Assembly (NCBI GenBank): GCA_910577665.1
Contig: CAJTOJ010000031.1
Span: forward strand, 1-48,215
Length of the DNA: 48,215 bases
Reading direction: 5' to 3'
DNA from: an uncultured Acetatifactor sp.
GTDB taxonomy: Bacteria; Bacillota; Clostridia; Lachnospirales; Lachnospiraceae
The notes below the pieces were generated by a model. It had not been told where the DNA came from. It was given only the letters and a program-made list of their open reading frames with translations, and searched no databases. Every line of letters begins with the position of its first letter. The stretch's first letter is position 1. Of this stretch, positions 32,647-40,930 are shown one piece after another. A program made the translations under genes and the position numbers.

Positions 32647-33522
32647 ATGAGATATCCAAAAATCAGCGGTTTTTCAGATGAAATTGCAGAGGATGTGGAC
32701 ACACAGTTTGCTGTACTGGGAAAACTGGGCATCCGGTATTTTGAACCCAGGGGCGTGGATGGGAAGAATATTGCAGATCTTTCTGAGGAGGAAGTATCCC
32801 GACTTGGGCAGAAGATGGAGGAAAAGGGAATCCGGGTCTCCTCCATAGGCTCCCCCATCGGCAAGGTGAAGCTGGAGGAGGACTTCGGGAAGCATTTTGA
32901 ACAGTTTAAGCGGGTGGTGGAGATTGCGAAGAAGCTGGAAGCGAAGTATATCCGTATGTTCAGCTTCTACCATGAAGGCGGGGCAGGCTGGAGCCAGGCA
33001 GAGAGACAGGAGGTGCTGGCATGCCTTAGACAGATGATTGCCTATGCGGGAAAGCAGGATGTGGTGCTGCTCCATGAGAATGAGAAATACATCTACGGGG
33101 ACACGGTGGACCGATGTGTGGATCTGATGGAGGAACTGGCCTGTGACCACTTCCGGATGGTATTTGATCCGGCTAATTTCGTCCAGAGTGGGCAGGATAC
33201 CAGGGAAGGCTACCGGCGACTGAAGGAATATGTGGCGTATGTACATATTAAGGATGCCCTCATGGAAGATGGCAGGGTGGTGCCTGCAGGCTCTGGGGAC
33301 GGCCATGTGGAATATGTGCTACAGGAGTTGTTATCTGGCGGATATGACGGGTTCTTAAGTGTGGAACCCCATCTGGGAACTTTTGCGGGACTGGCCGGAC
33401 TGGAACTGGACGACAAGATGGCAGGGCTGCCCCAGGGAGGGGAGGGAACCTTCACGTTGGCATACCGGGCACTGGAGGAGATCCTGGACAGGATAAGTGT
33501 GAACGGAATGAAGATTTTCTAA
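32647..33522 (+). CDS. TIM-barrel sugar isomerase/epimerase, cassette copy 1 (first barrel)
   Basis: This 291-residue xylose-isomerase-like TIM barrel has likely metal ligands in LLHENEK (Glu), FDPANF (Asp), YVHIKDA (His) and LSVEPHLG (Glu). It is very similar over its length to the protein at 44075-44929. The last residues SVNGMKIF are not shared: they are encoded by repeat D, which entered the gene end and provides the stop codon. The ATG at 32647 follows GGAGGT. It is the first gene of the copy-1 operon and is followed by the dehydrogenase at 33686. It probably acts on a keto-sugar made by that dehydrogenase, which is inference. Confidence 0.85.
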   Translation: MRYPKISGFSDEIAEDVDTQFAVLGKLGIRYFEPRGVDGKNIADLSEEEVSRLGQKMEEKGIRVSSIGSPIGKVKLEEDFGKHFEQFKRVVEIAKKLEAKYIRMFSFYHEGGAGWSQAERQEVLACLRQMIAYAGKQDVVLLHENEKYIYGDTVDRCVDLMEELACDHFRMVFDPANFVQSGQDTREGYRRLKEYVAYVHIKDALMEDGRVVPAGSGDGHVEYVLQELLSGGYDGFLSVEPHLGTFAGLAGLELDDKMAGLPQGGEGTFTLAYRALEEILDRISVNGMKIF

Positions 33523-33600
33523 GGCCGGAAAGTACCCCGTTGCTTACAGCAGGATTGTTGACTGCTTGTGCCGCTGAAGCGCCATGTCTGGAAGTGTGAC
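33496..33600 (+). repeat. Shortened structured repeat D inside the 3' end of the epimerase gene
   Basis: The left part AGTGTGAACGGAATGAAG...TTTTCTAAGGCCGGAAAGTACC matches the start of modules A1 and C. The middle stems are deleted, and the right end keeps TGCCGCT-GA-AGCGCCA (33569-33584) with CATGTCTGGAA. It spans the stop codon of the epimerase gene (TAA within TTTTCTAAGG). Confidence 0.75.
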
Positions 33601-33685
33601 AGGAAAGTTGTGTCTGCGCTATGGGGATGGCGTTGCAGGGAGGTTTCATGGGGTGAGAAGCGGAAACCATGGAAAGGAAGGAAAT

Positions 33686-34846
33686 ATGGAAAAATTGAGA
33701 TTAGGCGTCATTGGCTTTGGAAATATGGGAACCAGCCATGTGAGAAACGTGTGGGAGGGCAGGGTGCCAGAGATGACAATGGGTGCCATCTGTGACAGTG
33801 CCCAGGTCAGGCAGGAGGCAGCAAGGCACCGGTATCCGGAGGTGCCGGTATTCGCCAGTGCCACCCAGCTTTTCCAGAGTGGGCTGTGCGATGTGGTACT
33901 GATTGCTACACCTCACTATGATCATCCCGCCCTGGCAGTGGAAGCCTTCCGGAATGGCCTGCATGTGATCACGGAGAAGCCGGCCGGGGTCTATACCAGG
34001 CAGGTGAAGGAGATGAATGCTGCCGCTGTCTCCTCCGATAAGCTTTTCGGTATCATGTACAACCAGCGGACCAACCCGGTGTACCAGAAGCTGCGTCAGA
34101 TGATCCACAGGGGGGATCTGGGACATATCAAGCGAATCATATGGATCATCACGGACTGGTACAGGCCACAGGCCTACCATGACAGCAGTACCTGGAGGTC
34201 TGCCTGGAAGACAGAGGGTGGTGGCGCCTTGATCAACCAGAACCCTCACCAGCTGGATCTGTGGCAGTGGCTGTTTGGCATGCCGGACCGGATCTATGCC
34301 AGGGCCAGTTTCGGCAAATATTATGACATCGAAGTGGAAGACGATGTGATGGCCTATATGGAATACGACAACGGCACCACCGGGGAATACATTACCTCTA
34401 CCGGGGAAGCGCCCGGCACCAACCGGCTGGAGATTGCCTGTGACATGGGCAAGGTGGTGGTGGAGAATAACCGCCTTACTTTCCATCGGAATGTCCTGTC
34501 GGAGCGGGAGCACAACAGGATCAACACGGAACCTTTTGGCAGACCGGAGTGCTGGGAATGCAATGTTCCGGCGGATTTCTCCGGAGGATCCCAGCATGTG
34601 GGTATCTTGAACAATTTTGCCGCGACAGTTCTGCATGGAGACAAACTACTGGCGCCGGGCACAGAAGGCTTGCTGGGGCTGACCATCTCCAATGCCATCC
34701 ATCTGAGCGCCTGGACAGGGGAGACTGTGGATGTGAAGCATTTTCCCGATGACAGGTTCTATGAACTGCTTCAGGAGAAGATCCGGGCCTCCACGGTGGT
34801 GAAGAAGGAATCCCAGGTGATTGTGGACAACAGTAAAACATATTAA
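33686..34846 (+). CDS. Gfo/Idh/MocA family dehydrogenase, cassette copy 1
   Basis: The 386-residue NAD(P)-dependent sugar dehydrogenase has a Rossmann start RLGVIGFGNMGTSHV, the EKPAGV motif with catalytic K98 and the GGGALINQNPHQLDLWQW block with the catalytic His. It is highly similar to the protein at 45050-46210, including the identical final VVDNSKTY. Family members oxidise a hydroxyl of a sugar or sugar derivative to a ketone, often at C3 in glycoside-breaking pathways. Flanked by two TIM-barrel proteins in the same operon. The ATG at 33686 follows AAGGAAGG; the open frame upstream lies in the repeat-D tail. Confidence 0.9.
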   Translation: MEKLRLGVIGFGNMGTSHVRNVWEGRVPEMTMGAICDSAQVRQEAARHRYPEVPVFASATQLFQSGLCDVVLIATPHYDHPALAVEAFRNGLHVITEKPAGVYTRQVKEMNAAAVSSDKLFGIMYNQRTNPVYQKLRQMIHRGDLGHIKRIIWIITDWYRPQAYHDSSTWRSAWKTEGGGALINQNPHQLDLWQWLFGMPDRIYARASFGKYYDIEVEDDVMAYMEYDNGTTGEYITSTGEAPGTNRLEIACDMGKVVVENNRLTFHRNVLSEREHNRINTEPFGRPECWECNVPADFSGGSQHVGILNNFAATVLHGDKLLAPGTEGLLGLTISNAIHLSAWTGETVDVKHFPDDRFYELLQEKIRASTVVKKESQVIVDNSKTY

Positions 34847-34921
34847 ATCCGGCTTCGGTGTCAGAGCACCCTACACAAGGGGAATCGTTTTCAGATTGCC
34901 AGGGTGCAGAAGGAGAGTAAA

Positions 34922-35686
34922 ATGGACCAGAGAATCGGCGCACAATTCTATACACTTAGGGAATATACCAGGACGATAGCAGATTTTGAGGAGACCTGCC
35001 GGAAGATCAGGGATATCGGGTATCAGATCGTCCAGATCTCCGGGACACCACTGGGAGCAGCAGAAATGAAAGAGGTGCTGGACCAGTATGGCCTGGAAGT
35101 GGTGACAACCCACAGAAGCTTTGACGATTTCCAGAACAACCTGGAGGAGATCATGGATTACAACCGGACACTGGGCTGCGAACTGTGCGGGATAGGTTCC
35201 ATGCCCGGCTGGGCCAGGGAGAGCGGGGAGAACCTGGGACGATTCCTAAAGGAGGCAGGCCAGATAGCTGCCAGATTGCGGAAGGAGGGACTCTGTTTCG
35301 GCTATCATAATCATGCCTTTGAATTCGCAAAGGTGGATGGAACCTATATCATGGACCGTCTGCTCCGGGAGACGGATTCGGACACCTTCCGTTTCATTGC
35401 GGATACCTACTGGCTCCAGGTGGGAGGCATGGATCCGGCTGCTTTCCTGAAAAAGCTGGGAAGCAGGGTTATGGCTGTCCACTTCAAGGATCTGAAGGTG
35501 AATACAGATAACACCACAGAGATGGCCGAGGTGGGGCAGGGTAACCTGGATTGGGAGGCTATAACCAGGGTATGTGAGGAAACCGGGGTAAAATGGGCAC
35601 TGGTGGAGCAGGATATCTGTAAGCGTGACCCGTTTGCGTCCATGAAAATGAGTTATGAGTATCTGGTGGGGAAGGGATTCTGTTAA
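34922..35686 (+). CDS. TIM-barrel sugar isomerase/epimerase, cassette copy 1 (second barrel)
   Basis: This 254-residue xylose-isomerase-like protein begins DQRIGAQFYTLREY and carries likely ligands in YHNHAFEF (His/Glu), IADTYW (Asp), VHFKDLK (His) and VEQD (Glu). It differs from the first barrel of the cassette but is highly similar to the protein at 46320-47084. The ATG at 34922 follows AAGGAGAG. The stop codon lies inside the loop of an intrinsic terminator, so copy 1 ends here. An imperfect stem GCACCCT/AGGGTGC lies in the 75-nt leader (34866-34907). Confidence 0.87.
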   Translation: MDQRIGAQFYTLREYTRTIADFEETCRKIRDIGYQIVQISGTPLGAAEMKEVLDQYGLEVVTTHRSFDDFQNNLEEIMDYNRTLGCELCGIGSMPGWARESGENLGRFLKEAGQIAARLRKEGLCFGYHNHAFEFAKVDGTYIMDRLLRETDSDTFRFIADTYWLQVGGMDPAAFLKKLGSRVMAVHFKDLKVNTDNTTEMAEVGQGNLDWEAITRVCEETGVKWALVEQDICKRDPFASMKMSYEYLVGKGFC

Positions 35687-35699
35687 GGAATCCCTTTTT
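35672..35699 (+). terminator. Intrinsic terminator of cassette copy 1, overlapping the stop codon
   Basis: GGGATTC pairs with GAATCCC and is followed by TTTTT. The TAA stop (35684-35686) is in the loop. The matching place in copy 2 has no such stem and runs directly into another dehydrogenase gene. Confidence 0.85.
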
Positions 35700-35830
35700 C
35701 TGCGTTATCCTTCCTTCACGGCCTGCCGCGCAAAAGAACAAGATACATATGAGTCTATGACTTGTCATACAAAGAACGCTGAAAACCCAGGCGGTGCTAC
35801 CGGTGAACCATAACCTGTTATCTGATTGGA

Positions 35831-35858
35831 TTGACAAATCCATAAAAAGGTTTATGAT
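35831..35858 (+). promoter_or_regulatory. Sigma-A promoter of the CapA-like gene
   Basis: TTGACA (35831-35836) and TATGAT (35853-35858) are 16 nt apart, about 90 nt before the gene. No operator-like palindrome is seen. The rest of the 265-bp gap holds no gene. Confidence 0.75.
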
Positions 35859-35951
35859 ACAAACATAGACCAAGGGAAGAGACATGGAGCCGGAACAGAT
35901 ATGTTCCGTTGTCTGCACGGAAAGTGATGGCAGACAGGGAAAGGGAGCTGT

Positions 35952-37343
35952 ATGAAGAAAAGAAGAGGACTGATGATTTTGATTCCCACGCTACTGCTGA
36001 TGGGCCTGGTGGCTTCGGGTCTGTTCTTTCTGGAGGATCCCGGGCAGACAGCAGATCCGGTGGCCTCCCTGGGAGAAGGGCAGGACTGGAATGGAACACT
36101 GGAGAGTCTGGGCGACCAGGGAATAGTGGAAGGAAGCGGCAATGGACAGGACCAGGAGGGACAGCAGGAGAATGGCCCGGGAGAGAAGGATCTGTCTGAT
36201 TTAGGTGAACCAGGAGAGTCCGGGGAGCCGAGGGATGCGCTCCAGGAGTATGACGTGACGCTTATGGCTCTGGGGGACAATCTGATGCATATGGGGATTG
36301 TGCAGACGGGACGTATGGAAGATGGCACCTATGATTTTTCCTTTTTATTCCGGGACATAGCCCCTTATCTGGATCAGGCAGATATCAAGATGATCAACCA
36401 GGAGACCATTCTGGGAGGCAATGAACTGGGATTTTCTGGTTTTCCCTATTTCAATTCGCCCACAGAAGTGGGAGATGCCATTGTGGAGGCCGGTTTCAAT
36501 GTGGTACTCCATGCCACCAACCATGCGGCAGACCAGGGAATCAAAGGGCTGTATCACTGTGTGGACTACTGGAAGCAGCATCCGGAGGTGCTGATGACGG
36601 GAATCCTGGGGGAAGGGGATACAGAGAGCATTCCTCTTCTGGAGGTGGGAGGGCTGACATTTGCCATTCTGAACTACACCTACGGACCCAATATGGAGGT
36701 GTTGCCTAAGACTCTCTGGGGACATCTGAACATGCTCTGCGCCTACAATGAGAAGTCAGGTGCCATTGATTTTACCACCTTGAATCCACAGGTAATTACG
36801 GATATTGCTGAGGTCCGAAAGCTGGCTGACATTGTAGTCGTCTGCCCCCACTGGGGTACGGAATACCAGGATGTGCCTTCCAGCTACCAGCGCAGGTTTG
36901 CAGAGCAGATGGTCCAGGCAGGGGCAGACCTGATCATTGGCACCCATCCCCATGTGCCCCAGCCTGTGGAGTGGGTGGAGGCCGAAAACGGCAGGAAGGC
37001 ATTATGCTATTATTCTCTGGGAAATTATGTGTCCACCCAGAAACAGGCCCTGTGTATGCTGGAGGGCATGGCCTGGGTTACTTTCCATGTGACAGAAGAG
37101 GGAGTGTCCATCGCAGAGGAGAAATCCGGCGTCCTCCCTCTGGTGTGTCAGTACAGGAGTGGTCCGGTGCGGTTGGATCAAGTGTATCTTCTGGAGGAAT
37201 ATACACAGGATCTGGCCGCCAGTCACGGGATCCGCGGATATGGCGGTGTCACATTGCGCCTGTCTGATTTACAGGACTGGAGCCGGGAAATCTTCGGGGA
37301 CTGGGTGATGACATCCAAAGATATCCTGAAACAGGAAGACTGA
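35952..37343 (+). CDS. CapA family protein (membrane-anchored, metallophosphatase fold)
   Basis: The 463-residue protein has an N-terminal membrane anchor (RRGLMILIPTLLLMGLVASG), an acidic Gly-rich linker to about residue 95 and a PGA_cap domain. The motifs LMALGDNLMHMG, NQETILGG, ATNHAADQG, VVVCPHWGTEY and IIGTHPHVPQPVEW are the metal-binding blocks of the calcineurin-like fold. CapA is part of poly-gamma-glutamate synthesis, but single CapA-like proteins without capB/capC, as here, have an unproven role at the cell surface. The ATG at 35952 follows AGGGAGC. It converges with the NlpC/P60 gene, leaving 10 bp between their stops. Confidence 0.85.
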   Translation: MKKRRGLMILIPTLLLMGLVASGLFFLEDPGQTADPVASLGEGQDWNGTLESLGDQGIVEGSGNGQDQEGQQENGPGEKDLSDLGEPGESGEPRDALQEYDVTLMALGDNLMHMGIVQTGRMEDGTYDFSFLFRDIAPYLDQADIKMINQETILGGNELGFSGFPYFNSPTEVGDAIVEAGFNVVLHATNHAADQGIKGLYHCVDYWKQHPEVLMTGILGEGDTESIPLLEVGGLTFAILNYTYGPNMEVLPKTLWGHLNMLCAYNEKSGAIDFTTLNPQVITDIAEVRKLADIVVVCPHWGTEYQDVPSSYQRRFAEQMVQAGADLIIGTHPHVPQPVEWVEAENGRKALCYYSLGNYVSTQKQALCMLEGMAWVTFHVTEEGVSIAEEKSGVLPLVCQYRSGPVRLDQVYLLEEYTQDLAASHGIRGYGGVTLRLSDLQDWSREIFGDWVMTSKDILKQED

Positions 37344-37353
37344 GTGGCAGGAA

Positions 37354-38778
37354 TCAGTCGATTATGTTTTTCACATCGATGATGGTATCATAATCTGCCT
37401 TATAGATCACCACACCTTTTCTGGGGTTGGCAGAGTGGATGATCTGGCCGTCCCCGATGTACAGCGCCACATGGGTGCATTTGCCATTCTTGCCGTAGCA
37501 GATGATATCACCTGGCTGTGCTTCGCTGTAAGCAATGCTCCTGCCGTTGCTGGAGAGCTGCCCGCCAGGGGTGCGGCTTAGGGAATATCCATACTCTGCG
37601 TAGATCAGACTGGTGAACCCGGAACAGTCCGTGCCCCCTGCCAGGGTCTTTCCCCCGTGGATATACACATTGCCCAGAAACTGCATGGCATAGTCCACAA
37701 TGGAAGAACGCAGTTCCTCATTGGTACTGTAGTTGCCGGAGGGAGGGGTTACGGTGATGGTGGTGTTCTCGGCAGCCTGGCTCTCCGATATAGCAGCCCT
37801 GGCTTCCAGGGCCTGCTTTTCTGCCAGCTCTTTTGCCTCTTCTTCCAGGGTCTTGGCGTAGACGAACTCTTCCACCAGAGTCACGTATTCTGTGGCCACG
37901 TAACCAGTTTTACTCTCTGTGTACTGTATTTTCAGCCAGTCTCCCAGATTCTCCAGAAGCCGGACTTTTTCCCCATTGTCAATGTATCCAATCCTGTTGG
38001 AGCTGATGTCGGGATCCTCCCGCACATTCAGCCTGTCCGCTATCACCACGGCGTACCGGGTCACATACTCATCAATGGCGTCTGCCGCTGCTTCTCCGTA
38101 CAGGAAATACTCTGCCTTGATATACCCGTTCACATTGCCGGAGACAATCTGGAACCATTCGCCATCATCCCCTGCGGTGTCCAGGACCTGGGCTACGGCG
38201 CCGTGATAGATCTTGCCTACCACATCACCCTCTGTGCTGGGAAGGGAACGCACATTGACATAACTGCTTACATTGGCAATGGCCAGATCGGCATACTCAT
38301 CTGCCTGTTCCTCCGCCTCTTTTGTAAGGGCAGTCTCAATGACAGTACGGGTTTTGGGGGAAAGCGCGGCATCTGGATCTCCCTTGTCCAAGAAAGCCTG
38401 GATACCGCCACAGGGAAGGACGGCATCTAAAAAGGGGAAGGCGCCATCCTCTGAGCTGGAAGGGGCCGCCATGGCAGCATCTCCCGCGGAAAGGGAAAGG
38501 TCTGCGGATGGGGCTTTGCCAGCGGGAACGGAACTCTCTGTTTTAGCAGCATCTCCAGTGGAGACGGAAATATCTGCTATACTGGCATGACTGGTGGAAA
38601 CAAAAGTGTCTGCCCTGGTCACATCTATAGCGAAGGCAGCTACACTGGCAGAGATGGGATCTGGTATTTTCTCATCCTGGCTATCTTGTGCCAGAAACGT
38701 CTGTGCCAGGGAAGTGATCCCCCAGATACCTGCAATGGTGAGGCTTGCGCAGAGTAATATTGTCAAACGGTGTTTCAT
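37354..38778 (-). CDS. SH3-domain NlpC/P60 peptidoglycan hydrolase
   Basis: A secreted protein of 474 residues. It has a signal peptide (KHRLTILLCASLTIAGIWG), a low-complexity Ala/Ser/Asp region with repeated SVS-GDAA units (about 30-110), two bacterial SH3 domains (SSYVNVRSLPSTEGDVVGKI and ADRLNVREDPDISSNRIGYI), a Lys/Glu/Ala helix and a C-terminal NlpC/P60 domain. The catalytic Cys is in GGTDCSGFTSLI, the His in CTHVALYIGDG and the third residue in IIHSANP. It cuts cell-wall stem peptides, usually between D-Glu and the diamino acid. Start chosen at the ATG 38778; an in-frame ATG at 38790 is the alternative. Its promoter is at 38865-38893. Confidence 0.92.
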   Translation of the reverse strand: MKHRLTILLCASLTIAGIWGITSLAQTFLAQDSQDEKIPDPISASVAAFAIDVTRADTFVSTSHASIADISVSTGDAAKTESSVPAGKAPSADLSLSAGDAAMAAPSSSEDGAFPFLDAVLPCGGIQAFLDKGDPDAALSPKTRTVIETALTKEAEEQADEYADLAIANVSSYVNVRSLPSTEGDVVGKIYHGAVAQVLDTAGDDGEWFQIVSGNVNGYIKAEYFLYGEAAADAIDEYVTRYAVVIADRLNVREDPDISSNRIGYIDNGEKVRLLENLGDWLKIQYTESKTGYVATEYVTLVEEFVYAKTLEEEAKELAEKQALEARAAISESQAAENTTITVTPPSGNYSTNEELRSSIVDYAMQFLGNVYIHGGKTLAGGTDCSGFTSLIYAEYGYSLSRTPGGQLSSNGRSIAYSEAQPGDIICYGKNGKCTHVALYIGDGQIIHSANPRKGVVIYKADYDTIIDVKNIID

Positions 38779-38864
38779 GTGTATCCCCATGCCTTTCCCA
38801 CATGAGCCCCTTCCATATGGGAACAGGCCCAGGATCAGTAACGAATCGGTGCAAATCCATTCCT

Positions 38865-38893
38865 ACTATACAATAGAAGAAGGAAAAAGTCCA
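38865..38893 (-). promoter_or_regulatory. Promoter of the NlpC/P60 gene
   Basis: On the minus strand TGGACT and TATAGT are separated by 17 nt, about 85 nt before the start codon. The 345-bp region between the two divergent genes otherwise holds only the promoter at 39057. Confidence 0.55.
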
Positions 38894-39056
38894 TGGGTTT
38901 TTGCTGGTTTTGTTATAAATTTGTAATATTTCCGTAACAGTTCAGACATACAGAGCATGTCCGCGATTGGTACCCGGACACGCGGTTTATCTGGAGGAAG
39001 GACTTTCAAAACGGGTGTATTTAGAAACTATTCAGACTTTTTTTATGGCAGGTTCC

Positions 39057-39085
39057 TTGAAAGATGGCGGGGAAGTGGATAAAAT
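39057..39085 (+). promoter_or_regulatory. Strong sigma-A promoter of the ABC exporter operon
   Basis: TTGAAA (39057-39062) and TAAAAT (39080-39085) are separated by 17 nt. The expected start of transcription near 39092 places the first in-frame ATG (39094) at the very 5' end of the RNA, which supports the ATG at 39124 as the real start. Confidence 0.8.
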
Positions 39086-39123
39086 AGACAGAAATGGAAA
39101 AAAGAAGAAAACGAGGTGTATTC

Positions 39124-40929
39124 ATGATTCGTCTGTTAAGGAAGATGCGTAGAAAAGAATGGCTTATGGCCCTGGTATGTATGCTGCTGGTGCTGGGACA
39201 GATTTATTTTGACCTGCGGCTGCCGGACTACATGAGCAATCTCACAGTGTTGGTCAACACTCCGGGCAGCACAGTGGGAGACATCCTAAGGACTGGTGTC
39301 AGTATGCTGGGGTGTACCCTGGCCAGTGCAGCACTGGCCATTGCCTGCGGCTATCTGGCTGCCCGGGTGGCTGCAGGGTTCAGCTATGTGGTCAGAAAGC
39401 AGGTATTTGAGAAGGTGTCCGCTTTCGGGCAGAAGGAGATGCTGGAATTCTCCGTGCCCAGCCTGATCAACCGCACCACCAATGACATCACACAGATCCA
39501 GATGCTGGTGTCCATGGGGCTGCAGATTCTGGTGAAAGCGCCTGTGATGGCGGTGTGGGCTGTGATTAAGATCATAGACAAGAGCTGGGAGCTGTCTGCC
39601 ATTACGGCGGGTTTTGTGGCGGCAATCCTGCTGCTGATGCTGGTAGTGGTGAAGATTGTGCTGCCCCGGATGAAACGGGTGCAGAAGCTTACCGATGACT
39701 TGAATCTGGTGTCCAGGGAGAATCTGACAGGAATCAATGTGGTACATGCCTTCAATGCGGAAGATTACCAGAACGAGAAATTTGACAGGGCCAATGATGT
39801 GCTGATGAAGACCCAGCTCTTTAACCAGAGGGCTTTTGCCGTGCTGATGCCTGTGGTGAATTTCTCCATGAACGCCCTGGCCCTGACAATCTACTGGGTG
39901 GGAGCGGCCCTGATTGGGCAGATAGCAGCATCGGATGTGGCACTTAGGCTTGGGACCTTTAGCAATGTGGTGGTGTTTGGTACCTATGCCACCTATGTGG
40001 TTATGTCCCTGATGATGCTGGTAATGATCATGATGTTCCTGCCAGCAGCACAGGTTTCTGCCCAACGTATCCATGAAGTATTGTCTACGGATATCAGACT
40101 CCGGGAAGGCAGCAGGCAGGAGGCACCTGGGCGGGGGACTGTGGAATTTCGGAATGTGTCCTTCCGTTACCCGTCTTCTCCTAAAGATGTACTGTCCAAT
40201 ATCAGCTTCCGGGTAGAGCAGGGCGAGACCATTGCATTCATTGGAGCCACTGGAAGCGGCAAGACCACCCTGGTGAGCCTGGCAGCCCGGTTCTACGATG
40301 CATCGGAAGGGCAGGTGCTGGTAGACGGGGTGGATGTGAAAGAATATACTTTTGATGCCCTTTATGACCGCATCGGATATGTGACCCAGAAGGCGGTGAT
40401 GTTTGCCGGGGATATCAAGGAGAATGTACTATTTGGGGAGAGCCGCGGGGAGCAGAGTGAGGAAGCTGTGAGGGATGCTGTGGAATTGGCCCAGGCCGGG
40501 GAATTCGTGGAGAAGCTGGAGGGTGGAATCCATTATCCCATTGCCCAGGGCGGAACCAACGTGTCTGGTGGGCAGAAGCAGCGCCTGTCCATTGCCAGGG
40601 CTCTGGCCAGGAACCCGGAGATCCTGGTGTTCGATGATTCCTTTTCGGCCCTGGATTACCGGACAGATGCAAAGCTGCGGGAAGGATTATCCAGACAGCT
40701 TAAGGGAACCACCTGCATGATCGTGGCCCAGCGTATCGGTACCATCCGCAATGCAGACAGGATTGTGGTGCTGGACGAGGGAAAAGCAGTGGGGATCGGC
40801 ACCCACAGGGAATTGCTGCAAAGCTGCGCAGTGTACCGGGAGATTGCCCAGTCCCAGCTTTCCCCGGAAGAGTTGCTAAGAGACTGTGGGGAGACGGGAA
40901 GTGTCCTAAATGGAAAGGCGGTGGAGTGA
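39124..40929 (+). CDS. ABC exporter half-transporter, subunit 1 (degenerate Walker B)
   Basis: This 601-residue protein has six membrane helices (residues 1-300) and a C-terminal ATPase. Walker A is GATGSGKTTLV (K380), the signature is VSGGQKQRLSIARAL, and Walker B ends ILVFDDSFSALD, with D505 in place of the catalytic Glu. In heterodimeric exporters such as BmrCD or TM287/288 one subunit has exactly this loss, so this is the regulatory half. The ATG at 39124 follows GAGGTG. The partner starts one nucleotide after the stop codon (TGACATG). Likely role is export of a peptide, lipid or drug; the substrate is not visible. Confidence 0.92.
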   Translation: MIRLLRKMRRKEWLMALVCMLLVLGQIYFDLRLPDYMSNLTVLVNTPGSTVGDILRTGVSMLGCTLASAALAIACGYLAARVAAGFSYVVRKQVFEKVSAFGQKEMLEFSVPSLINRTTNDITQIQMLVSMGLQILVKAPVMAVWAVIKIIDKSWELSAITAGFVAAILLLMLVVVKIVLPRMKRVQKLTDDLNLVSRENLTGINVVHAFNAEDYQNEKFDRANDVLMKTQLFNQRAFAVLMPVVNFSMNALALTIYWVGAALIGQIAASDVALRLGTFSNVVVFGTYATYVVMSLMMLVMIMMFLPAAQVSAQRIHEVLSTDIRLREGSRQEAPGRGTVEFRNVSFRYPSSPKDVLSNISFRVEQGETIAFIGATGSGKTTLVSLAARFYDASEGQVLVDGVDVKEYTFDALYDRIGYVTQKAVMFAGDIKENVLFGESRGEQSEEAVRDAVELAQAGEFVEKLEGGIHYPIAQGGTNVSGGQKQRLSIARALARNPEILVFDDSFSALDYRTDAKLREGLSRQLKGTTCMIVAQRIGTIRNADRIVVLDEGKAVGIGTHRELLQSCAVYREIAQSQLSPEELLRDCGETGSVLNGKAVE

Positions 40930-40930
40930 C

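Noticed and set aside
35952..37343. Poly-gamma-glutamate capsule operon
   Set aside because: Only a CapA-like protein is present; no capB, capC or capD gene is nearby.
39094..39123. Earlier ATG for the first exporter subunit at 39094
   Set aside because: It would lie at about the first transcribed base predicted from the promoter at 39057-39085 and has no ribosome binding site.
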